From positions 1 through 39,029 of the forward strand of contig JAGWOX010000007.1 in assembly GCA_028877145.1 (NCBI GenBank): a DNA stretch of 39,029 bases, read 5' to 3'. The notes under the pieces are model-generated. The model saw only the letters and a program-made list of their open reading frames with translations. It did no database searches and had not been told where the DNA came from. The position numbers and the translations under genes are program-made. Shown here one piece after another: positions 26,780 to 36,297 of this stretch (position 1 is the stretch's first letter; each line of letters opens with the position of its first letter). This stretch comes from Acidobacteriota bacterium. Its GTDB lineage: Bacteria; Acidobacteriota; Terriglobia; Acidiferrales; UBA7541.

Positions 26780-27316
26780 TTAGTAGTCGATTCCGCGCTG
26801 CGCCAGGATTCCCTTGGTGTAGGGATGCTTCACCTCGCGCATCTCCGTCACCAAGTCCGCCGCCTCCACTAATTTAGGATGCGCGTTCCTGCCGGTGCAG
26901 ATGATATGCTCCCGCTCGGGCCGCTTCGCCAACGCCTCGACCACCTCCTCGGGGTCTAGCAGTTTGTAGCTGATCGCGTAGTTGATCTCGTCGAGTATCA
27001 CCAGATCGTATTTCCCGCTCTGGATCCGCTCCTGGGCAAAATCCCAGGCTTCACGGATCATGCGCGCGTCCTCGGGATCAGTTTCCGCGCCGCCGACCTT
27101 GATGAAGCCACGTCCCATGGGCAGAATCTCGAACTTGTCATCGCCAAGCATCTTCGCGGCGTCCAGTTCGCCGTAGTGCCAGGAGCCTTTTATGAACTGC
27201 ACCATCAGCACGCGCAGTCCCTGCCCCACAGCGCGAAACGCGGTTCCCAGGGCGCAAGTCGTCTTCCCCTTGCCCGGGCCGGTGTAAACAATCAGCAATC
27301 CCTTCCCTTCCGGCAT
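26780..27316 (-). CDS. cobO: Cob(I)yrinic acid a,c-diamide adenosyltransferase
   Basis: The 178-residue protein has the P-loop YTGPGKGKTTCALGTAFRAV (12-20 core), VQFIKGSWHYGE, DLVILDEINYAISYKL and the end MREVKHPYTKGILAQRGIDY. All are characteristic of the BtuR/CobO/CobP type. It adenosylates corrinoids with ATP, for synthesis or salvage of adenosylcobalamin. No other cobalamin genes and no recognisable cobalamin riboswitch lie in the 149 bp upstream, so a salvage role is plausible. It heads a tight group with accD. Confidence 0.95.
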   Translation of the reverse strand: MPEGKGLLIVYTGPGKGKTTCALGTAFRAVGQGLRVLMVQFIKGSWHYGELDAAKMLGDDKFEILPMGRGFIKVGGAETDPEDARMIREAWDFAQERIQSGKYDLVILDEINYAISYKLLDPEEVVEALAKRPEREHIICTGRNAHPKLVEAADLVTEMREVKHPYTKGILAQRGIDY

Positions 27317-27410
27317 ATATCGTTTTTCTCGAGTCTAACCGCCAATCCTTCATACTGAGCGCGCCCCCAAGGCCCGTCAAGTCACAGGCCGTAGCGCGCC
27401 TGCCCACCTC

Positions 27411-27463
27411 GTCATTCCGAGCTAAACCCTTTGCGGCGAAGGGGGGACAAGAACGGCGGATCC
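27411..27463. repeat. Degenerate intergenic repeat
   Basis: GTCATTCCGAGC followed by ACCCTTTGCGGCGAAGG and a GGATCCTC end has the same layout as the TGTCATCCCGA...GGATCTGC stretch at 14091-14148. It lies between cobO and the small unknown gene. It is probably a decayed dispersed repeat; the assignment rests on memory of such elements in related genomes. Confidence 0.3.
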
Positions 27464-27465
27464 TC

Positions 27466-27840
27466 TCAGCCGATGCCCAGCGTCTCACGAAGTGTCGTGG
27501 CCAAGGCTTCCACCTTTGCCTGCGCCTCAGGCGACATTGGCGTGTGGTCCGGCGCGCCACTTTCCCGTACCACCAGCCACAGACCGGGCCGGTGGACGTT
27601 CCCTTCGTGGCAGATGGCGCCGGTCAGTTGCGCGATTTCGAGAGGGCCTGCCGCCGTTTCGCGTTCGACGACGGCTCGCGCTTCGTCGAGCAGATCCTTG
27701 AATCCTTGCGAGGCCAGCAGGGGATCGACATCGCGCGGCGTCGGCCGTTCGATTTCCTCGAGATCGTAATCGGGCAACGGGTGGAGGATAGGCAGCTCGA
27801 TAGATGCCGTTGGCGCCTGGTGATCGTGTCGAATTCGCAT
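27466..27840 (-). CDS. Small conserved-looking protein of unknown function
   Basis: An ATG at 27840 with GGGAG six bases upstream gives 124 residues, MRIRHDHQAPTASIELPILH at the start. It has no signal peptide or membrane segment. It is acidic, with DYDLEEIERPTPRDVDPLL near 25-43, a helical stretch LLDEARAVVERETAAGPLEI and the end KVEALATTLRETLGIG. I do not recognise the family. It follows rlmH by 31 bp and probably shares its transcript. An ATG two codons earlier is possible but lies too close to the ribosome-binding site. Confidence 0.6.
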   Translation of the reverse strand: MRIRHDHQAPTASIELPILHPLPDYDLEEIERPTPRDVDPLLASQGFKDLLDEARAVVERETAAGPLEIAQLTGAICHEGNVHRPGLWLVVRESGAPDHTPMSPEAQAKVEALATTLRETLGIG

Positions 27841-27871
27841 ATTCATCTCCCGATTTGTACAACAGGACGGC

Positions 27872-28297
27872 TCATTTCGGGTAGGGGTGTCCGGCGAGCA
27901 ACGCAAAAGCCCGATAAATCTGTTCCGCCAGCACTACCCGCGCCAATTCGTGCGAAAGCGTCAGACGGCTAAGCGAAAGCTTCTCTCGCGCCCGCTTGCG
28001 CCACGGGTCTGGAAATCCCTCCGCGTCCCCGCACAGGAACACCACTTCCCGCACTCCACGGTCCCGCAGCCCACCGAGCCAGCGCGCGAAACCCTCGGAA
28101 TCGACTTCCCGGCCCCCGGCGTCGACCAGTACCCAGTCTGCCGTTGGCTCGACCCTCAGCCGATCGAGGGCGTCGGCCCGCCTCAGCTCGTTCGTCTCGA
28201 CCGTTGCGAACCGCCGCACGCGCTCCAGGTAGTCTTCCACCAGCGCGCGGAGTTCCGCGCGCCGTGTCTTACCCAGCATCACCATTCGCACTTTCAT
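27872..28297 (-). CDS. rlmH: 23S rRNA (pseudouridine(1915)-N3)-methyltransferase
   Basis: This 141-residue SPOUT protein has the expected middle (DWVLVDAGGREVDSEGFARW), the knot-forming FLCGDAEGFPDPWRKRA and the conserved SLSRLTLSHELARVVLAEQI YRAF region before GHPYPK. The final His-Pro-Tyr is the usual RlmH ending. It methylates pseudouridine 1915 in helix 69 of 23S rRNA with SAM. It follows rsfS after a 104-bp gap in which no feature is evident; the rsfS-rlmH order is common in bacteria. Confidence 0.95.
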   Translation of the reverse strand: MKVRMVMLGKTRRAELRALVEDYLERVRRFATVETNELRRADALDRLRVEPTADWVLVDAGGREVDSEGFARWLGGLRDRGVREVVFLCGDAEGFPDPWRKRAREKLSLSRLTLSHELARVVLAEQIYRAFALLAGHPYPK

Positions 28298-28401
28298 CGG
28301 AATGCCGTGACAGCCGCGGCAAGTGGTTCTCTACCCGCGGGATTTCTTCGGCGGAGAGTCCACGGTCACCGGCCCGCGGCGAGGGATTCGCAACGGACGC
28401 T

Positions 28402-28778
28402 TCACCTCGTGGCGGCGCGCTCGCCGCCCGGCTCGGGAATGTGGATTCGCCGTCCGCTCCGCCACAACCGCTCGAGATCGTAATAGAGGCGCGCCTTCTC
28501 GCTGAAAATATGCGCAACGAATTCGCCGTAATCGAGGAGCACCCATTCGGCGGCGTCGTACCCCTCGCGGTGCGCGAGCCGCCCGCCGTGCTCGATCATT
28601 CGGCGATTGATCTCATCCGCGATAGCCTGAATCTGCGGCGTGCTCAATCCTGTGCAGACCAGAAAATAGTCGGTGAATGCTCCCGCCTCTCGCAGATCGA
28701 GCACGACGATATTCTCCGCTTTTTTATCGAGTGCCGCATCGACCGCCATCGCGAGGCGCGGGCTGGGAAGTTGAGGGA

Positions 28779-28782
<4 letters not shown>
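28402..28782 (-). CDS. rsfS: Ribosome silencing factor RsfS
   Basis: The 126-residue protein shows the RsfS core: AENIVVLDLREAGAFTDYFL, VCTGLSTPQIQAIADEI, REGYDAAEWVLLDYGEFVAH and IFSEKARLYYDLERLW. The acidic YDLERLW end of the domain is followed by a short basic tail. RsfS binds ribosomal protein L14 and blocks subunit joining when nutrients are scarce. It overlaps nadD by 4 bp (ATGA), a widely conserved pairing. Confidence 0.96.
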
Positions 28783-30577
<1,795 letters not shown>

Positions 30578-30808
30578 TCAAAGGATACGATACCGCCAAG
30601 CGCAAAACCACCTGGTGGCGTCGGCCCGTCGGGCACTGACCTCGGAGGCGGAAAGGTGGACCGGACCCCGAGGAAAGCGCACCACGGAAAACCCATTATA
30701 CCGATGGGATTGCGTACATATCGGCTTGTAGCCCTGGCACAAGCCCGCGCGTACAATCGACACTCGTGGGCAGCCGCCGTCAGTGGGCGTTGCCAAGGGA
30801 CGATTCGC

Positions 30809-31251
30809 ATGAAGGGCGCCATCGTTTACGGATATGACTGGGCTGCGGGCAGCGCGGTCGAACGTATCGCTTTGGCACTGGCCCGCTCTGGCGCGAGGAT
30901 CCTTCATTGCGATCGAATCTGTTCCATCCAGCGGCGGCCGGACACCAGCTTACATGAGTTGGAGGCAAACCTGTTCACGTTCAAGCCGTGGGTGTTGCCT
31001 TCTCGCCTGAATCGTTTCCCCGGCGTCCCTGATATCCAAGGCAAGATTGTGGCCAAGAGATACTTCGGCATTCTCGGCACTACGATGGTTTGGTCTATCT
31101 GGGTGAAACGGCGAAAGAACTTGAACTGGCGATGCAAACCCCGCACTTTCGGAGGCGCTCGAATAGCTTTTTGCGGCAAAAGCGCAAGGAACTGGCCGCA
31201 AGACGCTCCGTTGAAGCCCTCGGACGAACGCTCGAAGCCCTTTTGGGCTGA
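30809..31251 (+). pseudogene. Glycosyltransferase, decayed (frameshift and internal deletion)
   Basis: From the ATG at 30809, one frame gives a glycosyltransferase-like N-terminus: KGAIVYGYDWAAGSAVERIA, then HCDRICSIQRRP and WVLPSRLNRFPGVPDIQGKI. Near 31056 the sense shifts to another frame, which reads ILRHSRHYDGLVYLGETAKE, LELAMQTPHFRR and KELAARRSVEALGRTLEALL and ends at TGA 31251. The second part resembles the C-terminal helix region of GT-B glycosyltransferases (Y/V-Y-L-x-E-T-x-x-E, then RxxxAxxxSWxxR-like). The two halves total about 145 residues against the usual 350-400, so the central donor-binding region is missing. It is not functional as read. Its closeness to the lasso cluster may be chance. 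Confidence 0.6.
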
Positions 31252-31313
31252 CCGTCACACCACCACGCCTGTGACGAGATCTCCGTGCCGCAGGAAATTT
31301 TCCCAGTCCGGCC

Positions 31314-31790
31314 CTACTGGGACTGGCTCTTGGCGTTCACTACCTGAAACCTGTACCAGGACGTTCCCGTCGGATATTGCACGTCGCTGAATTGAGCGGT
31401 CTGCTCCCCGTTCGGCCCGATGGTGACGGGAATCACGCCCGTATTCTGCGACAGAATTTGGTTGTCCGCGCCAGCGTAAGTGGTCTGGTACGAGATGGCG
31501 CTATAAGTGTAAACCGGTGACAGGTTATGGATGTCCACCACCCACGTTGCGACGGTTCCGCTGCTGTCTTTCTGCATCTGGGCGCTCACGACTTGCAGAT
31601 CGTGAGCTGGATCGGCTTTCTGGTTGGCCACGGCCGCTGGATGGGCTTCTGCAGCTGCCGTCTTGCTTGTTGTACTACCTTTCGATCTCAACAGAAGCAC
31701 GACGGCGACGGCAAGAACGATAATAAGCGCCGCCGCAATCCAAATTCCCTTCTTGCTCTGTGGTTCCAATTCCAGCGGCTGTTCAAACAT
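31314..31790 (-). CDS. Membrane-anchored protein of unknown function
   Basis: The 158-residue protein has a short cytoplasmic start (MFEQPLELEPQSKK), one transmembrane helix (GIWIAAALIIVLAVAVVLLL) and an Ala/Thr-rich linker. The extracytoplasmic beta domain (about 62-155) includes TWVVDIHNLSPVYTYSAISY and GPNGEQTAQFSDVQYPTGTS. That domain resembles the FxLYD-type Ig-like fold, a guess only. GGAGG lies 7 nt before the ATG. It stands 206 bp beyond the nucleotidyltransferase gene of the lasso cluster, on the same strand; membership of that operon is unlikely given the gap. Confidence 0.7.
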   Translation of the reverse strand: MFEQPLELEPQSKKGIWIAAALIIVLAVAVVLLLRSKGSTTSKTAAAEAHPAAVANQKADPAHDLQVVSAQMQKDSSGTVATWVVDIHNLSPVYTYSAISYQTTYAGADNQILSQNTGVIPVTIGPNGEQTAQFSDVQYPTGTSWYRFQVVNAKSQSQ

Positions 31791-31996
31791 AGCAGCACCT
31801 CCGTGTCTGACTTACCGCCTTCCCAAATCTCTGATTGAGTCGAATAGTGCTCCGATGCTTTCGCCGAATTCCATGTGGGCTTACCTGCCTCACTTGGCAT
31901 GGCTCCTTGGGCGAAGGTTACCACGGAGGCACCGCAGGTTCAACATTGCCAAACGGCCCAGAGCCAGCGCACCCAGCCGTCCCCCTAGCCTGGCAG

Positions 31997-33133
31997 TTAA
32001 CCTTTCCTTCGGCCCAGCAAGCGCACGGGTCGCAAGAGAAAGTAGGCAAATCCGAGCGGGGCGGGCAGGCGAAGCTTGTCCCAATCGTCAGCGGCGGGTG
32101 TGGTCGCGAGACGCGCTACGTACCGGACGCCGGGCCAGAAACCCTCCACCATGCGCATCCGATAGCGTAGTTGTTCGCGACGGCCAAGCGCCTCGGAGGC
32201 GAATAGGCGGGTGGCCAGCCATTGCGCCAACTCTCGCGCTCCGGCATCCGCCGCGACCGCGCGCAGAACGTTCTCCGGCGTCGTCGCTCCCAGAGTTTCG
32301 TGTGCGAGAAACAGGGCAACGTTTGTCATTCGCCGGCAGCTTGTCTGGTCGGCCCGGTTGAGCGCCTTACCCCAATCGAATCCCCGCGCCGTAACGAGCC
32401 GGGCGATATCGCAGATCCAGAGCAACTGCGCCCAGAAATCCTTGGCACCGTGCACGGCCAGCAGCGTAAGCGTGTCCTCGCGCGAAAAAGTCAGCACACG
32501 CCGGCCCGCCAGCGTCACCTCTTCCCGCTCGGCAAGGAGCGGCTCGAGATCGGGCGGTTCTGGGAAATGGCGCAGAGTCAATTCAGTATGAACTTCGATC
32601 TGAACGCCTTCACGTGAAAGGAAGACGTATTCACCCGGAACCGGCGCATTGGGAGCCGCCAGAGCCGGGCTCACCGGCCGGTAGCCCAGTGCTTCGAGCA
32701 AACTCCATGCGGCGCGCAGGTCGCGATGCGGAAGGATGAAATCCAGATCGACGAACTGGCGCAGCCCCAGGCTTTCATATGCCATCTCGGCCAGGACGGC
32801 TCCCTTGTATGGAATCAACGGAATCTTTTCCGCTTCGGCGCACCCGGTGATTTCCACTAGTTTCGCCGCGAGCTGCAGGTTCCGCGCCGCCGTCGCCATC
32901 GCCTCGGCACGGAACGCCGCCAGCACCTCGGCAGGCACCACCGCCCCGCCCAATTCCTGAAGCACCGGATAGCACAAGGCCGCCACGCGTTGCGCACGCG
33001 CATTCTCGAACACGAGTTGCCAGTCGAGCGTCCCCTGAAGCAGTGTGCCGATCTGCGGGCGTCCATCCGGCTTCAATGGCACGCCTACGCAAGCCAACAG
33101 CAGTCGATGCTCGGGCCGCAGACCCGCACTCAT
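31997..33133 (-). CDS. Nucleotidyltransferase-family protein of a lasso cluster (NTP_transf_5-like)
   Basis: From the ATG at 33133 the protein has 378 residues. It matches the uncharacterised nucleotidyltransferase family found in RiPP and exopolysaccharide clusters: IPLIPYKGAVLAEMAYESLG followed by LRQFVDLDFILPHRDLRAAW, where DLD would be the metal-binding acidic pair, then EVHTELTLRHFPEPPD and VHGAKDFWAQLLWICDIARL. These correspond to the KG-x-x-L, D-x-D and H-x-x-K-D-x-W signatures. It should transfer a nucleotidyl or related group to a peptide or sugar. The open frame extends to an ATG at 33280 overlapping the kinase by 44 bp; the shorter start is preferred because the family begins near AGLRPEHRLLLAC. 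In the lasso literature I recall such genes beside kinases in pseudomycoidin-type clusters. Confidence 0.85.
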   Translation of the reverse strand: MSAGLRPEHRLLLACVGVPLKPDGRPQIGTLLQGTLDWQLVFENARAQRVAALCYPVLQELGGAVVPAEVLAAFRAEAMATAARNLQLAAKLVEITGCAEAEKIPLIPYKGAVLAEMAYESLGLRQFVDLDFILPHRDLRAAWSLLEALGYRPVSPALAAPNAPVPGEYVFLSREGVQIEVHTELTLRHFPEPPDLEPLLAEREEVTLAGRRVLTFSREDTLTLLAVHGAKDFWAQLLWICDIARLVTARGFDWGKALNRADQTSCRRMTNVALFLAHETLGATTPENVLRAVAADAGARELAQWLATRLFASEALGRREQLRYRMRMVEGFWPGVRYVARLATTPAADDWDKLRLPAPLGFAYFLLRPVRLLGRRKG

Positions 33134-33236
33134 GGAGAGCCAAGGCTCCTGTGCAACGTTGTCCACCCACACATTATGTTCTCGGAAGGAGGAGACTGCG
33201 AGGAATGCGGATGGCGGAATCCACGCCCGCGGGCTT

Positions 33237-34244
33237 TCAGTGGGAACGGCCGGAAACTGCGGCGTTGGCCGCGTGAACATCGTTGATCACCAACTCGCAC
33301 AGTTGACCCAGCTTGTTGGGATCGCTTGATGGCACCAATCGGCGGACCAAGGCAGTTCGAGCGACCTCTGCTTGCAGTTGAAACTCGCGCCCACGGTGCT
33401 CGGAAGCGAGCGCTGAACTGACGAATCCATTGACGAGGAGTTCGAGCAGGCCGCCCGTCTGATCCAATGGCTCGATCGAAGGAGCGCCGGGGTCATCGCT
33501 TCTTGGGGCGAGCAGATAAACAGCGCCGAGCGGCGCCGGCTCATCCTGGTATTTGCCCGGAGACCGGCCTAAGCGAACAAGCCGCTTGTTCTCCCAAGGG
33601 ACGAATTCGGGTAACTGTTCGGCCGCATCGGCGCCATATACGAATTCGGCCGAATCGGGCCACAAGCAGACGCGCGGCGGTCCGGGAAGCGCCAAGAGTC
33701 CGGTGCCGGGATCAGATCGGAGCACTGACACGTCGTCCGCCAGAACCGGGCAGCCCCGCTCGGCAAACGCGGCCGCCGTGCTCGATTTGCCCCTCCCGGG
33801 ATTGCCTGCGAACAGTACCGCCCGACCCTCGATCACCACCGAACTGGCATGGAAGCATATGCAGCCGCGGAGGTGGAGAACGAAAGCCAGGACCTGACTG
33901 AGGAAGAATGCGGTGACCAACTCTTCGGTGATACCGTCGACCCAGCGCGCCCAAATCCGGGCCCCATCCTCGTCGATCAGAAATGTCAGCCCCTCGCAAT
34001 ACTGGAAGCAATAGAGCTGGCTTGAGGAGTCGTGCCAAACCCGAAGGATCGGCACGCCCTGAGCATCGAGGATGCGGCTGGAATAAGTTGGCTTCTGCTG
34101 CTGTAGGTTGGCGGCGTCGAATCCCGTGGGCAATTGGCCGAGCCGGCAAACCACATCGGGCTCACGGGGGGCGTCGGACGGATCCAAGCCGGTCAGGGTC
34201 CGGTCCGACGCCATATCCATCCCGTAAAGCCGGTAATGCACCAA
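33237..34244 (-). CDS. HPr-kinase-like protein of a lasso cluster
   Basis: The 335-residue protein has an N-terminal domain of unknown fold (about 1-110), then FVLHLRGCICFHASSVVIEG and a Walker A loop FAGNPGRGKSSTAAAFAERG (147-154, Lys153). The HPr-kinase signature DDVSVL comes next, at about 170-175. The rest matches HprK-like proteins that lack HPr as substrate and occur in RiPP gene clusters. In lasso clusters of the paeninodin type, a related kinase phosphorylates the precursor at a Ser. Here it follows the precursor gene by 30 bp. The start is a TTG at 34244 with GGAGA upstream; the next codon is a GTG that could also serve. Confidence 0.85.
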   Translation of the reverse strand: MVHYRLYGMDMASDRTLTGLDPSDAPREPDVVCRLGQLPTGFDAANLQQQKPTYSSRILDAQGVPILRVWHDSSSQLYCFQYCEGLTFLIDEDGARIWARWVDGITEELVTAFFLSQVLAFVLHLRGCICFHASSVVIEGRAVLFAGNPGRGKSSTAAAFAERGCPVLADDVSVLRSDPGTGLLALPGPPRVCLWPDSAEFVYGADAAEQLPEFVPWENKRLVRLGRSPGKYQDEPAPLGAVYLLAPRSDDPGAPSIEPLDQTGGLLELLVNGFVSSALASEHRGREFQLQAEVARTALVRRLVPSSDPNKLGQLCELVINDVHAANAAVSGRSH

Positions 34245-34274
34245 GGAAGGGCTCTCCGGTCGCGAGACACGCCC

Positions 34275-34430
34275 TTATGGGCAGGTGCTCATGGTGACGT
34301 GATGTGGGGCGCTCGAACAGTTTGGCGTGAAGTCGATGCCGCCTCCGCTCGCCGTGAGCGTCAACTCACGCAACGTACCGTACCGGCGGAGTTCTGGAGC
34401 GCGATAAGGCGCCTTAATGGATGTGGGCAC
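34275..34430 (-). CDS. Lasso peptide precursor (A gene), newly identified here
   Basis: A 51-residue frame starts at a GTG (34430) and ends TAA (34275-34277). The leader contains YRAPELRRYGTLRELT (residues 9-24), an exact match to YxxPxLxxxGxxxxxT, the motif read by lasso B1 proteins. The conserved Thr at position -2 is Thr24, so the core should start at Thr26: TASGGGID, then FTPNCSSAPHHVT and MSTCP. Asp33 is the only acidic residue after the leader and falls at core position 8, the right distance for a macrolactam. Cys38 and Cys50 are core positions 13 and 25. It overlaps the end of the synthetase gene by 17 nt and has a perfect AAGGAGG six bases upstream. The kinase and nucleotidyltransferase genes follow. 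Core start at Thr1 is unusual, so the exact cut is uncertain; the precursor role is well supported by motif and location. Confidence 0.88.
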   Translation of the reverse strand: MPTSIKAPYRAPELRRYGTLRELTLTASGGGIDFTPNCSSAPHHVTMSTCP

Positions 34431-36297
34431 GAAATTCCTCCTTCTGGGGCAGTTTATACGCGTATTGGGATTCCCATTGCAACCAGTAATTCAAACTGAT
34501 AGGGCGAAGATGCACCGCCACCTGCCACGGAGCCGGGTTTTGGGCAGATTCCATCGCTCGTTTCACATCTACGTACCGGTTGAGTCCTTCGACCGGTCCA
34601 AACTTTTCCAACCAGGGTTTCCGGCTGGTGCGGTAAAACGCCATCAACAGATCGGTAACAATCGGCCGCTTCCGACGCAACCTCACCTCGTCCGGCAGCA
34701 TTCCACGCATCGAACGCCGCAGCAATTCCTTGTCAGAGCACCACGGAAGAGCCGGCAGGCTGAGGACATAGCGCACCACTCGTAGATCGAAAAACGGGTG
34801 TCGGGCTTCGATGCAGGCACCAAAATTATCTGCATCAAATTCCTCGAACAGACCTGCCCAGATGGGTGCTTCCATCAATTGATGAGCTTCGGGGCGGACC
34901 GCTCCCGCCGGCGGCGTCTTCCAGATCGGCGTCCGGCCGTATTGTTCGTACCGCTCACGCAGGTGCAAGCGGCACTCGAAATCGGGATTCAGCCAGCCGG
35001 GATACGCATGGATAGGAATCCGCTCATGGAAAATTTCGCGTAGGTGGCCCACAAGATAGAGGCGCCACATGCGCCCGTCAGAGAGCAGATGCCCGGTCAT
35101 TTCTTTAGCCAGGAGAAGCCATCTCCCTTCCCGAACCCGCTGGCGACAATGGCGCGAGCGCAAACTCGAGAAAACTCCGTCACTGCCCTGTCCGGTCAAA
35201 ACCACTCGCGCGTCCCCGGGCTGACCCAACACTTCAGCCAGTGTCCAATCAAACAACGGAGTTTTCCAGGGCTCCGCCCGGCGAAATTCGGGACGATTCC
35301 AGAAGCCGAGCAACTGCTTTTCGTCGAGCGGAAACTCCTCCCACGGGATTCCGATTTTTTTAGCGGCCAGGCTGGCGAGGCGCCCTTCTTCGTAAGGAAT
35401 GAGGCGTCGATAGCTCTGCGTGTGGGCGGAAAGGGCGCAGTGGCCGCCTTGCTTGGCCGCCACGCGGCCTGCCATTGCCGCAACCGAACTCGAATCCATC
35501 CCCCCGCTCATCATCAACGTGACGCGATCCGTGCGCAGGCGGTCGGCGACGGCACGTTCGAAAAGCTCCAGGAAGCGTTCAACGTAGTCGCGCGAACGGC
35601 GAAAGACCGTCGGCGGGCCGGCCGGCAAAGTCCAGTAACAGCGAGTTCGCACTTCTCCATCGGAAACGATCAGCACGTGTGCCGGCGCCAGACGACGGAT
35701 GGCTTCCCGCGCCGTTCGTCCGGGGTCGAAACCCACACCGGCCACGAGATAATCGCCAATGGCCGGTTCGTAGATGTCGTCGGGAACGCCGGGATGCAGG
35801 CGGGGGGCGTCGATGGCGTTGCTGAAGACAAACGTCCGCCCCTCGTGCGCGTAAAAGAACGGCCGAACGCCGAAATGATCGCGTGCGCAGAAGAGTTTTC
35901 GTTCGCGCGTGTCCCATATGGCGAAGGCAAAGTCGCCCAGAAGATGGTCGACGCATGCTTCGCCCCAAGCAGCGTAGGCGTGAAGGAGCACCTCGGCGTC
36001 GGGCCGCTCGATCGAGCAATCATGTCCGCGGCCGGAGAGTTCGCGGATCAAATCCTCGCGCGCGTCCACACGCGCGTCGGCCACGATCCACGATTTACCA
36101 TCGAGGGTCATGGGTTGCCGTTCGCCGCGCGATTCCCGCGTTGTCACAAAGAGCGTGTGCACCAAGCCCACGTTCCCTTCGACCCATTCGCCCAGGCCGT
36201 CCGGTCCGCGGTAATGAAGGAACTCCCCGAGACGTCTGACGAGCGCGCGATCGACGGGCGCTCCATCCAGATTCACGATTCCGGCAAATCCGCTCAT
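34414..36297 (-). CDS. Asparagine-synthetase-like lasso macrolactam synthetase (C protein)
   Basis: From the ATG at 36297 (ATGA overlap with the B2 gene) the protein has 627 residues. An N-terminal Ntn-type glutaminase-like domain (about 1-210) starts MSGFAGIVNLDG: residue 2 is Ser, where active glutaminases have Cys, so ammonia is not expected to be made. GDFAFAIWD and ARDHFGVRPFFYA follow. The synthetase domain has the PP-loop LMMSGGMDSSSVAAMAGRV (264-270) and LTGQGSDGVFSSLRSRH. By analogy with McjC it would activate the Asp side chain of the precursor with ATP and let the N-terminal amine attack it, closing the ring. The frame extends upstream inside the B2 gene but the Met-Ser-Gly start is clear. 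Its 3' end contains the precursor start. Confidence 0.92.
   Translation of the reverse strand: MSGFAGIVNLDGAPVDRALVRRLGEFLHYRGPDGLGEWVEGNVGLVHTLFVTTRESRGERQPMTLDGKSWIVADARVDAREDLIRELSGRGHDCSIERPDAEVLLHAYAAWGEACVDHLLGDFAFAIWDTRERKLFCARDHFGVRPFFYAHEGRTFVFSNAIDAPRLHPGVPDDIYEPAIGDYLVAGVGFDPGRTAREAIRRLAPAHVLIVSDGEVRTRCYWTLPAGPPTVFRRSRDYVERFLELFERAVADRLRTDRVTLMMSGGMDSSSVAAMAGRVAAKQGGHCALSAHTQSYRRLIPYEEGRLASLAAKKIGIPWEEFPLDEKQLLGFWNRPEFRRAEPWKTPLFDWTLAEVLGQPGDARVVLTGQGSDGVFSSLRSRHCRQRVREGRWLLLAKEMTGHLLSDGRMWRLYLVGHLREIFHERIPIHAYPGWLNPDFECRLHLRERYEQYGRTPIWKTPPAGAVRPEAHQLMEAPIWAGLFEEFDADNFGACIEARHPFFDLRVVRYVLSLPALPWCSDKELLRRSMRGMLPDEVRLRRKRPIVTDLLMAFYRTSRKPWLEKFGPVEGLNRYVDVKRAMESAQNPAPWQVAVHLRPISLNYWLQWESQYAYKLPQKEEFRAHIH
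34437..34443 (-). promoter_or_regulatory. Shine-Dalgarno site of the precursor gene
   Basis: AAGGAGG, a full anti-16S match, sits inside the 3' end of the synthetase coding sequence with a 6-nt gap to the GTG at 34430. It argues that the GTG is a real, highly expressed start, raising precursor output relative to the enzymes in the same transcript. Confidence 0.8.

Noticed and set aside
27317-27465. Possible cobalamin riboswitch upstream of cobO
   Set aside because: No B12-box-like sequence or convincing structure was seen in the 149 bp upstream.
31791-31996. Second lasso precursor downstream of the nucleotidyltransferase
   Set aside because: A 20-codon frame (MEFGESIGALFDSIRDLGRR) exists, but it lacks the leader motif, a ribosome-binding site and a core.
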